Shown here: piece after piece, positions 1 through 8,353 of the stretch
Position numbering within the stretch: the stretch's first letter is position 1
Layout of the letters: each line of letters begins with the position of its first letter
Assembly: GCA_963809795.1 (NCBI GenBank)
Contig: CAWELN010000009.1
Span: forward strand, 248,001 to 312,000
Direction of reading: 5' to 3'
DNA: 64,000 bases
DNA from: DASUAS01 sp963809795
GTDB taxonomy: Bacteria; Actinomycetota; Acidimicrobiia; IMCC26256; DASPTH01
Translations under genes and position numbers: made by a program
Notes under the pieces: generated by a model
What the model saw: only the letters and a program-made list of their open reading frames with translations
What the model was told of the DNA's origin: nothing
The model's database searches: none

Positions 1-334
1 AGCGGCCGCGGGGAATGGGCCGGGTCAGGAGTGCGCGGAGGTTGCCCCAGTTCGCTTCGGCAGCGATGACGTCACCTGCGAAGAGTGCGACGACAATGAC
101 GAGCAGGAACCGACTCATGAACTGCAACGAGGCGACCCCGAGGTACGCGCCGGTCTTGGTGGCGAGATAGGAGAACGCATCGTTGGTGTCGCGGAGATCC
201 TCGGGTCGCGCTGGCGGATTCGACTTCAGTGCCAGGGTGATGATCAAGGGGATCAACACCATGACGCCGAGAGCGACGTAGGTACGCGGTCGGTACCACT
301 GCTTCACCATCTCGGTACGGAACACCGCGAACAT
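1..334 (-). CDS. ABC-2 type transporter permease, N-terminal part (cut by window edge)
   Basis: Translating the minus strand from the ATG at 334 gives an open frame that runs off the window. It starts MFAVFRTEMVKQWYRPRTY, then a hydrophobic segment (about residues 19-37, VALGVMVLIPLIITLA), an extracytoplasmic stretch and a second segment (about 72-85, FLLVIVVALFAGDV) followed by NWGNLRALLTRPI. The 'GNLRALLTRPIPR' pattern after a membrane segment is typical of ABC-2 exporter permeases. Its ATG overlaps the TGA of the ATPase gene (ATGA), so the two are co-translated and form one exporter; the substrate cannot be told. Only about 111 residues are visible. Confidence 0.8.
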   Translation of the reverse strand, partial: MFAVFRTEMVKQWYRPRTYVALGVMVLIPLIITLALKSNPPARPEDLRDTNDAFSYLATKTGAYLGVASLQFMSRFLLVIVVALFAGDVIAAEANWGNLRALLTRPIPRGR

Positions 335-1239
335 CAATGTTCCTCGTGTTCGAGCAGGCCGAGGAACGCGTCCTCGAGGCGATGGCGCGACACGATGGTG
401 TCGACCCCGATGCCTCCCTCTACAAGCCAAGCGACCACATCGCGTCTCTCGATGCCTTCGAAGTCGACGCTGAGGCCCGGGGGATCGGGATGCACCCAGC
501 GCACATGGGGATGGGCCTCGAGGAGCGTTCGTGCGCGCTCGACGTCGTCGACCTCCACGTAGGCAGAGGTGGTTGCCGCGGTGAGCTCGTCGATGGTGCC
601 GCTGGCGATCAGCTTGCCGCGATCCATGACGACCACTCGGTTGCACACCTGCTCGACCTCGCTCAACAAATGGCTCGACAGCAGCACGGTCACGCCTTCG
701 CCGGCGAGTCGCTGCAGCAGTGAGCGGATCTCGCGCATCTCACCGGGGTCGAGGCCGTTCGTGGGTTCGTCGAGAACCATCACCTCGGGGCCGCTGAGCA
801 GCGCGCGGGCTACACCGAGACGCTGACGCATGCCCTGCGAGTAGGTCTTCACCTTGCGATCGATGGCGTCACCGAGCCCGGCAACGCTGAGCGCCGGCGC
901 GAGGTTCGCATCCTCGAGATTGCCGCCCAGTGCCTCCCAATAGACCTGCAGGTTCTTCCGACCGGTGAGGTAGGGGACGAACTGCGCGTGCTCGATCATC
1001 GTGCCGACGCGGGCCAACACCGGATTGCTCGGCGTGATCGTAGAGCCGAGCACACGACCCTCACCATGCGTCGGTCGAACGAGCCCGACCAACATGCGCA
1101 GCGTGGTGGTCTTCCCCGCGCCGTTGGGGCCGAGCAACCCGCACACGTCGCCGTGGTCGACGGAGAACGTGAGGTCGTCGACCGCGCGCACACCGGCGCC
1201 GAACTGCTTCGTCAGTCCTGCGATCTCGATCACCGGCAC
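334..1239 (-). CDS. ABC transporter ATP-binding protein (exporter type)
   Basis: This is the ATPase of an ABC exporter, energising the overlapping permease downstream. Walker A (GPNGAGKT), the ABC signature (YSQGMRQRLG), Walker B (VMVLDEPTNGLD) and the switch histidine (SSHLLSEVEQ) are all present, so it should be active. About 80 residues follow the ATPase core and resemble the C-terminal extension of CcmA/NatA-like exporter ATPases. The frame opens with GTG at 1248, but a GAGGTGG Shine-Dalgarno lies 5 nt before the in-frame GTG at 1239 (VPVIEIAGLTK), which I prefer (301 aa). The 283 bp between this gene and the PAP2 gene hold no other coding frame I trust. Confidence 0.93.
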   Translation of the reverse strand: MPVIEIAGLTKQFGAGVRAVDDLTFSVDHGDVCGLLGPNGAGKTTTLRMLVGLVRPTHGEGRVLGSTITPSNPVLARVGTMIEHAQFVPYLTGRKNLQVYWEALGGNLEDANLAPALSVAGLGDAIDRKVKTYSQGMRQRLGVARALLSGPEVMVLDEPTNGLDPGEMREIRSLLQRLAGEGVTVLLSSHLLSEVEQVCNRVVVMDRGKLIASGTIDELTAATTSAYVEVDDVERARTLLEAHPHVRWVHPDPPGLSVDFEGIERRDVVAWLVEGGIGVDTIVSRHRLEDAFLGLLEHEEH

Positions 1240-1522
1240 GATATCCACCTCGGATGTCTCTCCGCGCTCTCATCACACCTTCACGCGCGCGTCGCGTGCG
1301 AGCGCGAAGGACCGGCCGAGCAGTCCGTCTCCCGACCGGTCCTCCGGCGTTCACTCCTGGTTTCCTTCTGGCTCCCCGACGCATGGCGGCTGGCGAGGAG
1401 GGACGGAGGGCCCCAAGCGCGAACGACCGCCTCACTACGCACCATGCTGGTTGAACGCAGCCTGAACTCGGCTTCCGAGCTCGCAGGCGCGAGGGAATGT
1501 GCGCCAGAGCGGGCATCACGCG

Positions 1523-2233
1523 TTACCGCCCGGGCTCCGTTCTCGTACCGTCGACGTTCGAATGCCGGCTGGTGGCGAGCGGCGCGAGCGCGACGGTGAG
1601 GCCGGCGACCCACAGGCTGCCGAGGAGCCAGCCGCCGAGTACATCGGTGGCCCAGTGCATCCCGAGGTAGATGCGCGAGAGGCCGACGAGGAACACGATG
1701 AGCGCCGCCACGGTCCACGCCGTGGCGCGGAAGGGACGGGACCGGGTGAGGATCGTGACCACGATTGCCAGCGCGAAGTACGTCGCGGCGGCTTGGGTCG
1801 AGTGCCCGGACGGGAAGGCCGAGGAATGCGATTGTTGGAGGCGTATGTCGACGGGCGGGCGATCCCGGCCGATCACATCCTTCGCGAGAACGCTGAGGAG
1901 CGAGGCTCCGCCAACGGCGAGCGCGACGAACACGGCGAGCCATCGTCGTCGGCCGATGAGCAGCGCGACGACGACCAGGATGGAGAGGGGGAAGACGACG
2001 GCGCTGCTCCCAAGCCATGTGACGATGCGCATCGCGTCGGTCCAAGCCGGTGTGCGGTGGTCGACGAACCAGCGAGTGACCTGGGAATCGAAAGCGGTCG
2101 AACCATCTGACGCCCAACTCAGCTCGAGCAGAAAGCCCAGCGCGACCGTGAGTGAGAACGCGAACGCGAAGGCTATGGCCACTCCGAACGCGACGCGTCG
2201 CGGATCATGTGCGGCGGCGGGAGCAGCAGCCAT
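1523..2233 (-). CDS. PAP2-family membrane phosphatase
   Basis: A 236-residue integral membrane protein of the phosphatidic acid phosphatase 2 / undecaprenyl-diphosphatase superfamily. All three catalytic motifs are visible in order: KDVIGRDRP (K-x6-RP), FPSGHSTQA (PSGH) and SRIYLGMHWATD (SR-x5-H-x3-D). Five or six hydrophobic segments surround them and place the active site on the outer face. The likely role is dephosphorylation of a lipid phosphate or undecaprenyl diphosphate. The frame is open much further upstream, but the ATG at 2233 (MAAAPAAAHD) lies 23 bp after the stop of the diacylglycerol kinase gene and gives a normal family length. Pairing with a lipid kinase suggests recycling of one lipid carrier. 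Confidence 0.88.
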   Translation of the reverse strand: MAAAPAAAHDPRRVAFGVAIAFAFAFSLTVALGFLLELSWASDGSTAFDSQVTRWFVDHRTPAWTDAMRIVTWLGSSAVVFPLSILVVVALLIGRRRWLAVFVALAVGGASLLSVLAKDVIGRDRPPVDIRLQQSHSSAFPSGHSTQAAATYFALAIVVTILTRSRPFRATAWTVAALIVFLVGLSRIYLGMHWATDVLGGWLLGSLWVAGLTVALAPLATSRHSNVDGTRTEPGR

Positions 2234-2256
2234 CGCGGGGAGCGTGGGTCCGTCGA

Positions 2257-2613
2257 TCAATCGATGACATACGGCCAGAAGACGATCACGCCGATGGCTC
2301 CCGCGAGCGCCGCAGTGAGCAGCACTGCGCCAGCGGCGAGATCCTTGATGGTGCGGATGTCTTCGTCGTACTCGCGCTGGACGTAGTCGGCCAGTGCCTC
2401 GATCGACGTATTCAGCACCTCGGTGGCCAACACGACGCTCCCGCAGACGAGTAGCACTGCCCAACGCGTCAGCGACACGTCGCAAATCGCTGCGAGCACG
2501 AGGACGACGAGAAAGGCGCCCAGCATGATCCGCAGGTTGCGCGCCTGAGCGGCGAGCCACAACCCGCGACCTGCGCACAGGAAGCTGCGCGCCACGTTCC
2601 CGAGCAGTCTCAT
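2257..2613 (-). CDS. Diacylglycerol/undecaprenol kinase (DgkA family)
   Basis: A small membrane lipid kinase of the prokaryotic DgkA family, which phosphorylates diacylglycerol or undecaprenol with ATP. Three hydrophobic helices are visible; the family signature EVLNTSIEALADYV contains the catalytic and metal-binding glutamates and is followed by IKDLAAGAVLL, also conserved. I place the start at the ATG at 2613 (MRLLGNVARSF, 118 aa), which is preceded by AGTAGGA; a GTG at 2634 would add seven residues. The next gene is a PAP2 phosphatase, the opposing activity, and the two probably form one transcript. Confidence 0.88.
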   Translation of the reverse strand: MRLLGNVARSFLCAGRGLWLAAQARNLRIMLGAFLVVLVLAAICDVSLTRWAVLLVCGSVVLATEVLNTSIEALADYVQREYDEDIRTIKDLAAGAVLLTAALAGAIGVIVFWPYVID

Positions 2614-2798
2614 CTTCCTACTCTCAGCGGCCACGCCCCCGGCAAGCCCGTCGAACCTTCGAGGTCAGTGGAGAGGAAGGTGCCTGTCCCAGACGACGCC
2701 CCCGCCAATACGACCCCCTTCCTCAGTGCCCGCGCAGCCCAGTAAACCAGGCAAGACTCGTTCGCCAGTACCTCCTCGACGGACCTATCGTTTCGGGC

Positions 2799-3167
2799 GT
2801 GGAGACGCTCGCGACGCAACTCCGGACCGCGTTCAACGCCCGCGACATCGACACGTTCCGCGGACTCCTTGCCGACGACGCCCGCTGGGGCGACGACCCG
2901 GACGCTCCGAGTTCCTGCCACAGCCGAGCTGAGATCGTTGCCCACTTCAAGCGCCTTCTGGCCGACGGCGTGCGCGCGTCGATCACGGAGACGACGACCG
3001 GCCCACGCGGTATTGCGTGCCTGGTCGAGGTCCAGTGGCCCGACCCGAAGAACGCCCCGCAGGATCGATTCAGCTTTTACCAGGTCTACGCGGTCACCGA
3101 TGGGCTCATCACGGAGATCCAGGGACACGACGACGAGGGTTCCGCCCTCGCGGCAATCTCGAACTGA
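2799..3167 (+). CDS. SnoaL/NTF2-like fold protein
   Basis: A 122-residue protein starting METLATQLRTAFNARDIDTF. An N-terminal helix with 'FNARDID' spacing, the strand 'LLADDARWGDDPDAPS' and the ending 'FYQVYAVTDGLITEIQGHDD' are typical of NTF2-like (SnoaL, DUF4440) alpha+beta barrels. Such proteins may be isomerases, hydrolases or ligand-binding proteins, and no catalytic residues can be assigned. The start is a GTG with no clear Shine-Dalgarno, so translation may be leaderless. It diverges from the kinase gene, and nothing in the context names a substrate. Confidence 0.7.
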   Translation: METLATQLRTAFNARDIDTFRGLLADDARWGDDPDAPSSCHSRAEIVAHFKRLLADGVRASITETTTGPRGIACLVEVQWPDPKNAPQDRFSFYQVYAVTDGLITEIQGHDDEGSALAAISN

Positions 3168-3205
3168 GCGCCTCGTGGCGCGCCATCGAACCTCTGGGAG
3201 AAGGT

Positions 3206-3547
3206 TCAGCTACGGGTGCCGGTGGGGGATCCGCACACCGCGCTCAGGTAGTTCACATCATTTGGTGACGGCTTCGGCACACCGGCATCGACGTCGTCGC
3301 GTACAGCCCTGACGCTGCGCACGATCTCTGTATACCCGACGTATCGGTGGGTGACGGCCTGGAGCGTCTCCTCCGCATCGCTGAGCACCGAGCGAGTCGA
3401 TGACGCGGAACGTACACCGGTGCCGTATTCGTGCGCGGCGTTCGCCGCGTCGACGCAGGCAGCCGCGGCATTTCGCTGCAGGTCCCTGGGTATCGGAGCC
3501 CGACGTCGCGGCCGGTACAACACCGATGCGCCGAGGAGAACCACCAC
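3206..3547 (-). CDS. Small membrane-anchored hypothetical protein
   Basis: I do not recognise this frame. From GTG at 3547 it reads a short hydrophobic stretch (VVLLGASVLYRP) followed by a soluble part with two cysteines (AACVDAANAA and SAVCGSPTG) and a helical middle (DAEETLQAVTHRYVGYTEIV). The open frame continues upstream through AAIGLLVVV to about 3661 without an ATG, which would complete the membrane segment, so the true start may be a rare codon or lie behind an undetected indel. It is probably a secreted or membrane-anchored protein with its C-terminus outside. Among the overlapping frames here this one has the most protein-like composition. Confidence 0.45.
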   Translation of the reverse strand: MVVLLGASVLYRPRRRAPIPRDLQRNAAAACVDAANAAHEYGTGVRSASSTRSVLSDAEETLQAVTHRYVGYTEIVRSVRAVRDDVDAGVPKPSPNDVNYLSAVCGSPTGTRS

Positions 3548-3914
3548 CAGGAGGCCGATGGCGGCAACACGTCGCTGCCGACGGTGCGCCAGACCGTCCC
3601 ACGACCGGTAGTACCGGTTCGCGTCGCGCCGACGAGCCCCAGCCGAAGCCGGGGCCGTCGGTCAGCGTCGGCGATGGTCAGCGGGGCCCTGAGTCACTTC
3701 GCCAACGAAGGCGCCCACAGTTGCCTCGGGGTCCCGCTGCGTCGCTCAACCTACGAAACGCCCGACGCCATCGAAACTACGGAGCGATGAACTCGAAGTG
3801 AACTCGGCCGGTTCCGTTGTCCACGCAGTCGGTCTCGACGGTGGGCCTGGGGGCGTGCAGAGTAAGGGTCGGAGGTGGCCGACAGCCCGTCGGCCCATGG
3901 CTCTCGGAGGACCC
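3548..3914. other. Stretch without a clear gene
   Basis: Between the small membrane protein and the monooxygenase no frame looks convincingly coding. The left end continues the open minus-strand frame of the small membrane protein (to about 3661). The right end is the leader of the monooxygenase, with a GGAGG Shine-Dalgarno at 3906-3910. I see no repeat or RNA gene. Confidence 0.4.
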
Positions 3915-5096
3915 ATGGAGTTCGGCATCTTCAACTCGCTGTACATGCCCCACCAGCTGAGCGATCTCGATCCCGAGCACGCCGAGGCCAATCGGCTCCG
4001 AGACGAGGTCGCGTGGACCGTTGCGGCCGATCGCGCCGGGTTCAAGTACACGTGGGCGACCGAGCACCACTTCCTCACGCAGTACTCGCATCTGTCGTCC
4101 AACGAGTCGTTCCTGGCGTACGTCGCTGCCCTCACCGACAACATCCACCTCGGGAGCGGGATCTTCAACATCACGCCGCCGGTGAACCATCCGGCCAGGG
4201 TGGCGGAGCGGGTCGCGATCCTCGACATCCTGTCCGGGGGACGCTTCGAGTTCGGGATGGGTCGCGGCTCGTCGACCACCGAGCAACGCGGGTTCGGCAT
4301 CCACGATCCCCAACTGACCACGCTCATGTTCGACGAGGTGGTCCCGCAGTTCCGTCACATGTGGAAAGAGACCGAGTACACGTTCGAAGGCCGGTTCTTC
4401 TCGATGCCACCGCGCAACGTCCTGCCGAAGCCGGCGACCAAGCCGCATCCGCCGATGTGGGTCGCGGCCGGGAACCCGGGCACGTTCGAGAAGGCGGCCC
4501 GGATGGGGCTCGGCGTCCTGTGCTTCACGACCGGCTCGCCGGCGTCGCTCGCACCCATGATCGAGACCTACAAACGCGCCATCGACCACGCCGAGCCGGT
4601 GGGCGACTACGTCAACAACAACGTGATGGTGACGAGCCAGATGCTCTGTCTGGAAGACGGCCAGCGCGCGCGCGACATCGCGTGCAACATGACATCCGGC
4701 TACCAGAACAGCCTCGTGTTCCACTATCTCGACACCTTCCCGAAGCCCCCGGGGATCCCGGAGTGGCCCGAGCTCATCCCCGAGCCGACCCCTCAGGGTC
4801 TCGAGCACCAGATCGACGAGGGCCTCGTGGTCATCGGGACTCCCGAGGAGTGCACGCGCGCGGTGCAGGGGTACGTGGATGTCGGTGCCGACCAGCTCAC
4901 CTTCGGGATGCTCTCGACCACCATGCCGGTGGAGGTGGCCATCGAGGCGGTCGAGACCTTCGGGGCCCAGGTCCTGCCGCAGTTCGACACGGACCCGATC
5001 CACAGCACCACCCGCCAGCGCGAAGCACAAGTGGCTGCCGCTCCGACCCGGGGTCCCGACGAGGAAGAGCCCGAGCTGCCCCCGTTGCGGATCTGA
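3915..5096 (+). CDS. Luciferase-like monooxygenase (LLM class flavin-dependent oxidoreductase)
   Basis: A 393-residue TIM-barrel oxidoreductase of the bacterial luciferase family. It opens with MEFGIFNSLY, contains 'TEHHFLTQYSHLSSNE', 'IHLGSGIFNITPPVNHPARVAERVAILD' split over two strands, and 'GRFEFGMGRGSS', all standard for LuxA-like FMNH2- or F420-dependent enzymes. The start is set by GGAGG at 3906-3910, four bases before the ATG; an upstream in-frame ATG at 3897 has no such site. The enzyme should oxygenate an unknown small substrate in the cytoplasm. It is monocistronic, with 225 bp to the converging VOC gene, and those bases show no further gene. Confidence 0.92.
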   Translation: MEFGIFNSLYMPHQLSDLDPEHAEANRLRDEVAWTVAADRAGFKYTWATEHHFLTQYSHLSSNESFLAYVAALTDNIHLGSGIFNITPPVNHPARVAERVAILDILSGGRFEFGMGRGSSTTEQRGFGIHDPQLTTLMFDEVVPQFRHMWKETEYTFEGRFFSMPPRNVLPKPATKPHPPMWVAAGNPGTFEKAARMGLGVLCFTTGSPASLAPMIETYKRAIDHAEPVGDYVNNNVMVTSQMLCLEDGQRARDIACNMTSGYQNSLVFHYLDTFPKPPGIPEWPELIPEPTPQGLEHQIDEGLVVIGTPEECTRAVQGYVDVGADQLTFGMLSTTMPVEVAIEAVETFGAQVLPQFDTDPIHSTTRQREAQVAAAPTRGPDEEEPELPPLRI

Positions 5097-5321
5097 CCGG
5101 CAACGACGCGCCGTTGCGCCGCGGGCGTGAACGCGATCGGGACGTTCGAGCGCCCGCGCACGCTGCTCGAGTGACGTGCGCGGAGATGGGGTCGTGCCGC
5201 GGACGGAGGGCAGGTCTCGCCCGCAACACGACCCCACGCCTGATCAGCATCTACCCCCCGTCCAGTATCGCCCGCGGAAGCCGCGCCCGGGCGGAACCGC
5301 ACCTCTTTCTCTTTCGACGGC

Positions 5322-5687
5322 TCAGGCGGGTTCCCAGAGCTGCACCGCGTTGCCCTCCGGGTCGACCAGGCTCGCGAACCGGCCGTTGGGATACGACTCG
5401 TGGTCGACCTCGACCGCGATGCCCACGTAGCGCAGCTGGGCCACGATCGCGTCGAGGTCGCGGACCCGGAAGTTCACACCCCACGCGTGCGCTCCGAGTT
5501 GCGGGCTCTCCCAGTGCTGACGGCCGAACGGCGCGAACACGGTCGGCCCCGCGTCCTGGTACCAGGGATCGTCCTCGTAGCTCTCGGGTGGGAAGCCGAC
5601 GCCGAGGTGCTGGGCGTACCACGCCGCGAGCTCCTCGGGGTCGTCGGCGCGGAAGAAGAACCCGCCGATGCCGGTGACGCGCTCCAT
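5322..5687 (-). CDS. VOC (glyoxalase/bleomycin-resistance fold) protein
   Basis: A 121-residue single-domain vicinal-oxygen-chelate protein. It begins MERVTGIGGFFFRADDPEEL and ends SLVDPEGNAVQLWEPA; the closing 'DPEGNxxxLwEP' with its metal-ligand glutamate is characteristic of the superfamily. The pattern 'LAAWYAQHLGVGF' near the N-terminus is also typical. The ATG at 5687 gives the usual family length, although the frame is open further upstream. The substrate is unknown; such proteins act as dioxygenases, isomerases or binding proteins. Confidence 0.88.
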   Translation of the reverse strand: MERVTGIGGFFFRADDPEELAAWYAQHLGVGFPPESYEDDPWYQDAGPTVFAPFGRQHWESPQLGAHAWGVNFRVRDLDAIVAQLRYVGIAVEVDHESYPNGRFASLVDPEGNAVQLWEPA

Positions 5688-5742
5688 GGCCGTGATTCTG
5701 CCGCACCTGTCGCGCCCGTGCCCGGGTGCTTGACTGCCGTCC

Positions 5743-6780
5743 GTGGAGCTGCGCGACGGCCGGGTCTGGCAGGGATCGAGCGCGTTCGCGGACCTCGAGC
5801 CCGCGTCGGTCGACGGCATCGACGCGGTCGCCGTCCGGCCCCTCCTCCCGGGGATCATGGACCGGGAGCTCGCCCGGGAGCTGGTGACCGCGCTGGCCCC
5901 GATCGACCGTCCGGTCGCACTCGGAGACGAGCTCACGCGGACGGAGGCGCGGCTGGCGGGCTGGACCGGGCCACTCCGCGCCCCGCTCACGCCCCCCGGC
6001 CCGATGCCGCCCGGCGGCGTCGGGGTGGTTCCGCCGCTCGCGGTCGTGCAGGACCTGCTGCCGGGGGTCGACGTGTCCCGCCGGGGGTTCGGCCGCACCG
6101 TGTTGCATCTGCGCGCGGTCGCGGCCGACGGTGGGTTCCGCATGCGCCTGAAGGCGCCCGATCGCAGCGACCTGATGCCCGAGATCGTCGCCGCCGCGCT
6201 CGACACCGCGTTCGCCATCCGTCGCCGCTACGGGCGCATGGCCGCGGGTGTGCACACGATCACCATCGACGACGGCGCGGGTGGGATGGACGACCACATG
6301 ACGGCGGGGTCGACGCAAGGGGGTTCCGGCACCATCTACCTCGAGACCAGCCTGGCGTTCGCCGACGCGCTCTCGGCCGACCGGCTCCGCCGCGGTGGCC
6401 GGCGGGGGGTGTCGGCGGAGGTGCCCCGCCCCTGGTTCCACATCGACGGCGTCGTCGCCCACGAGATCTGGCACAACATGGACGCCACGGTGGCGACGAC
6501 GCCGGGGGTGTACGTCGAGTTCAACCGCGCCCTCGGCGAGGAGCTCGGGGTGGAGACGTTCGAGCACGCGCTGCGCGGGCGTGACGCCGGCGCGCCCGAG
6601 CCCTGGCGCGCCGGATTCCGTCGGATCGTCGCCGAGGTGTCGCCCTACGCGACGACGAACATGCGCGAGGCGACCGCCGAGCTGTTCAAGCTGTGGTGGT
6701 GCGCGTCACCGCAGTCGCCTCCGGCACCGTTGGTTGCCCGGTTCGGCGCGCTGCTCGACCGGTACTACCCACCGCGGTAG
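5743..6780 (+). CDS. Putative zinc metalloprotease-like protein (HEIWH motif), family not recognised
   Basis: A 345-residue cytoplasmic-looking protein (no signal peptide, no membrane segment). Residues 240-244 read HEIWH, a canonical HExxH zinc site, preceded by 'WFHIDGVVA' and followed by NMDATV. A second conserved-looking helix, NMREATAELFKLWW, puts Glu309 65 residues after His244, a good candidate for the third zinc ligand in a gluzincin-like arrangement. The N-terminal 130 residues, rich in Pro and Arg, I cannot place. The GTG start at 5743 has no strong Shine-Dalgarno. It converges with the enoyl-CoA hydratase gene with one base between them. I do not assign a family; it could be a peptidase or a toxin-like metalloprotein. 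Confidence 0.72.
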   Translation: MELRDGRVWQGSSAFADLEPASVDGIDAVAVRPLLPGIMDRELARELVTALAPIDRPVALGDELTRTEARLAGWTGPLRAPLTPPGPMPPGGVGVVPPLAVVQDLLPGVDVSRRGFGRTVLHLRAVAADGGFRMRLKAPDRSDLMPEIVAAALDTAFAIRRRYGRMAAGVHTITIDDGAGGMDDHMTAGSTQGGSGTIYLETSLAFADALSADRLRRGGRRGVSAEVPRPWFHIDGVVAHEIWHNMDATVATTPGVYVEFNRALGEELGVETFEHALRGRDAGAPEPWRAGFRRIVAEVSPYATTNMREATAELFKLWWCASPQSPPAPLVARFGALLDRYYPPR

Positions 6781-6781
6781 G

Positions 6782-7555
6782 TCAGCCCGAGCGGTCGGGC
6801 GGGCTCCACGCCGAGGGCGAGCCGGTCTCGTTGGCCTCCTGCTGCTTCTGGTGGGCGACGAGCCGCATCGTCTCGCCGAAGCGGATCGCCTCCAGGCTCG
6901 ACAGGTGCTGCGAGCGCACCGCGACCTCCTTGACGGCGCGGGCCGCCAACGGCGCCGCACGGACGAGTCGCGCCGCCAACGCGCGCGCCTCGTCCATCAG
7001 GTCGTCGTGCGGCACGACCCACCCCGCCAGCCCGATCTCCTTGGCCCGCGCCGCGTCGATGCGCTCGCCGGTGAGCAGGAGCTCCATCGCGTACTGCCAG
7101 TTCACCCGTTGAGGCAGCCGGATGGCGCCGACGATCGTCGGCGCGCCGATCAGCACCTCGGGGAAACCGAACTCGGCCCGGTCGCTGGCGACGACGAAGT
7201 CGCACCACGTCACGAGCGTGAGCCCGTACCCGAGGCAGTAGCCGTTCACCGCCGCGATCACCGGCTTGAAGATCTCCCAGCCGCTCTCGAACGAGTTGAT
7301 GGTCGGCTTCTCCCAGAACGTGCCCTCGAAGTCGCCGATCGACCCCGCGCCGTCGCGCAGGTCGCCACCGGCGCAGAACGCGCGCCCCGCCCCCGTGACG
7401 ATCGCCACCCAGGCGGCCTCGTCGTCTCGGAAGCGGCTGAACGCGTCGTTGAGGCCGCGGCGCATGTCGGCGTTCACCGCGTTGAGCGCCTCGGGCCGGT
7501 GGTAGGTGATCGTGGCCACGTGTCCGTCGAGCTCGTAGCGGACCGCGTCGTTCAT
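6782..7555 (-). CDS. Enoyl-CoA hydratase/isomerase family protein
   Basis: A 257-residue crotonase-fold enzyme, normal length. The first oxyanion-hole segment (AFCAGGDLRD) and the second (NGYCLGYGLTLVTWCD) are present, followed by 'ASDRAEFGFPEVLIG', where the glutamate sits at a typical catalytic position. It probably hydrates or isomerises an acyl-CoA in fatty-acid or aromatic degradation. The CoA-transferase and SDR genes a few kilobases away on the other strand would suit the same metabolism, but no operon links them. Confidence 0.92.
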   Translation of the reverse strand: MNDAVRYELDGHVATITYHRPEALNAVNADMRRGLNDAFSRFRDDEAAWVAIVTGAGRAFCAGGDLRDGAGSIGDFEGTFWEKPTINSFESGWEIFKPVIAAVNGYCLGYGLTLVTWCDFVVASDRAEFGFPEVLIGAPTIVGAIRLPQRVNWQYAMELLLTGERIDAARAKEIGLAGWVVPHDDLMDEARALAARLVRAAPLAARAVKEVAVRSQHLSSLEAIRFGETMRLVAHQKQQEANETGSPSAWSPPDRSG

Positions 7556-7577
7556 CGTCGTCCTCCTCGAAGGGCCG

Positions 7578-7931
7578 TCATGCGGGGAACAGCAGCCCGA
7601 GCACGAACGCGGCGAGCCCGATCGCGGTCACGGACATCGCCAACGGCAACAGATCCGACCGCGACGCCGCTCGGAACGCTCGATCCGGCGCCAGCCGACG
7701 GCGAGCGTGCCACGCGGCGACCACGTAGCTGACCACGCCGAGCCCGAGGATCACCGCGCCGACGGCGACATTCGGGCGTGGGAAGTTCTGCAGCGTGAGC
7801 CCGCGCATGATCACGAGCCCACAGGCGACCAACGTGAGCCCGCACCGGTTCCAGGCCAGGTCGGTGCGCTCGTCGGCGAGCTCGGCGTCGGAGAGCTCCC
7901 GGCGGTGCGCCGCGGCGCCGTCGGCCGTCAT
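7578..7931 (-). CDS. DUF202 membrane protein (second of a pair)
   Basis: A 117-residue protein with three hydrophobic segments after a short N-terminal part containing 'LADERTDLAWNRCGLTLV', the DUF202 signature (ERTxLAWxRT). Its ATG at 7931 overlaps the TGA of the preceding DUF202 gene (ATGA), so the two are translationally coupled and may form a heteromeric membrane complex. DUF202 proteins (YidH/YidG type) have no established activity. Here the usual arginine-threonine after AWN is replaced by RC. Confidence 0.82.
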   Translation of the reverse strand: MTADGAAAHRRELSDAELADERTDLAWNRCGLTLVACGLVIMRGLTLQNFPRPNVAVGAVILGLGVVSYVVAAWHARRRLAPDRAFRAASRSDLLPLAMSVTAIGLAAFVLGLLFPA

Positions 7932-8290
7932 CCCGAGCCCTCCACGATCACCAGGACGAAGCCGATGACCGCGACCACCGTCACCACGATCGCGACGACC
8001 AGCGGCAACCAGGAGCGGGGGAGCGGCCGGTCGTGCCGCATCGCCTCCTGGTTTCGGCGCCACTCCCAGTAGCTCACCGCCCCGATCACCACGCCCAGCG
8101 CGATGAGCGGCAGTCCGATCAGCCGTCGGCCACCCGGGAAGTCGAACGAAGGGAGGAGCTGGGTGATGGCGAGCCCGGCGGTGATGAGGCCGAGCGCGGT
8201 GCGCTCCCAGGCCAGGAAGGTGCGCTCATTGGCGAACGACGTCCGCACGTCGGGCTCGTGGCCGTCGGTGGACTCTTCGGGCGGGACCAT
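7928..8290 (-). CDS. DUF202 membrane protein (YidH type)
   Basis: A 120-residue membrane protein. After a charged N-terminus it carries 'FANERTFLAWERTALGLI', a perfect DUF202 signature, then three hydrophobic helices ending in VVAIVVTVVAVIGFVLVIV. It is the first gene of a two-gene unit with a paralogous DUF202 gene that overlaps its stop. Function is unknown; the conserved cytoplasmic 'ERT-LAW-RT' motif before the first helix suggests a shared structural role. The gene diverges from the serine hydrolase gene with 63 bp between starts. Confidence 0.85.
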   Translation of the reverse strand: MVPPEESTDGHEPDVRTSFANERTFLAWERTALGLITAGLAITQLLPSFDFPGGRRLIGLPLIALGVVIGAVSYWEWRRNQEAMRHDRPLPRSWLPLVVAIVVTVVAVIGFVLVIVEGSG

Positions 8291-8353
8291 GGGCGCTCAT
8301 CATGGCGCACCGCCCGCCGCGTGGCGTCGACGGCGCGGGGTAGCGTCACGCCC

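Noticed and set aside
3253..3602. Alternative minus-strand frames overlapping the small membrane protein
   Set aside because: Composition is Arg/Ser/Pro-rich and lacks the membrane segment seen in the chosen frame.
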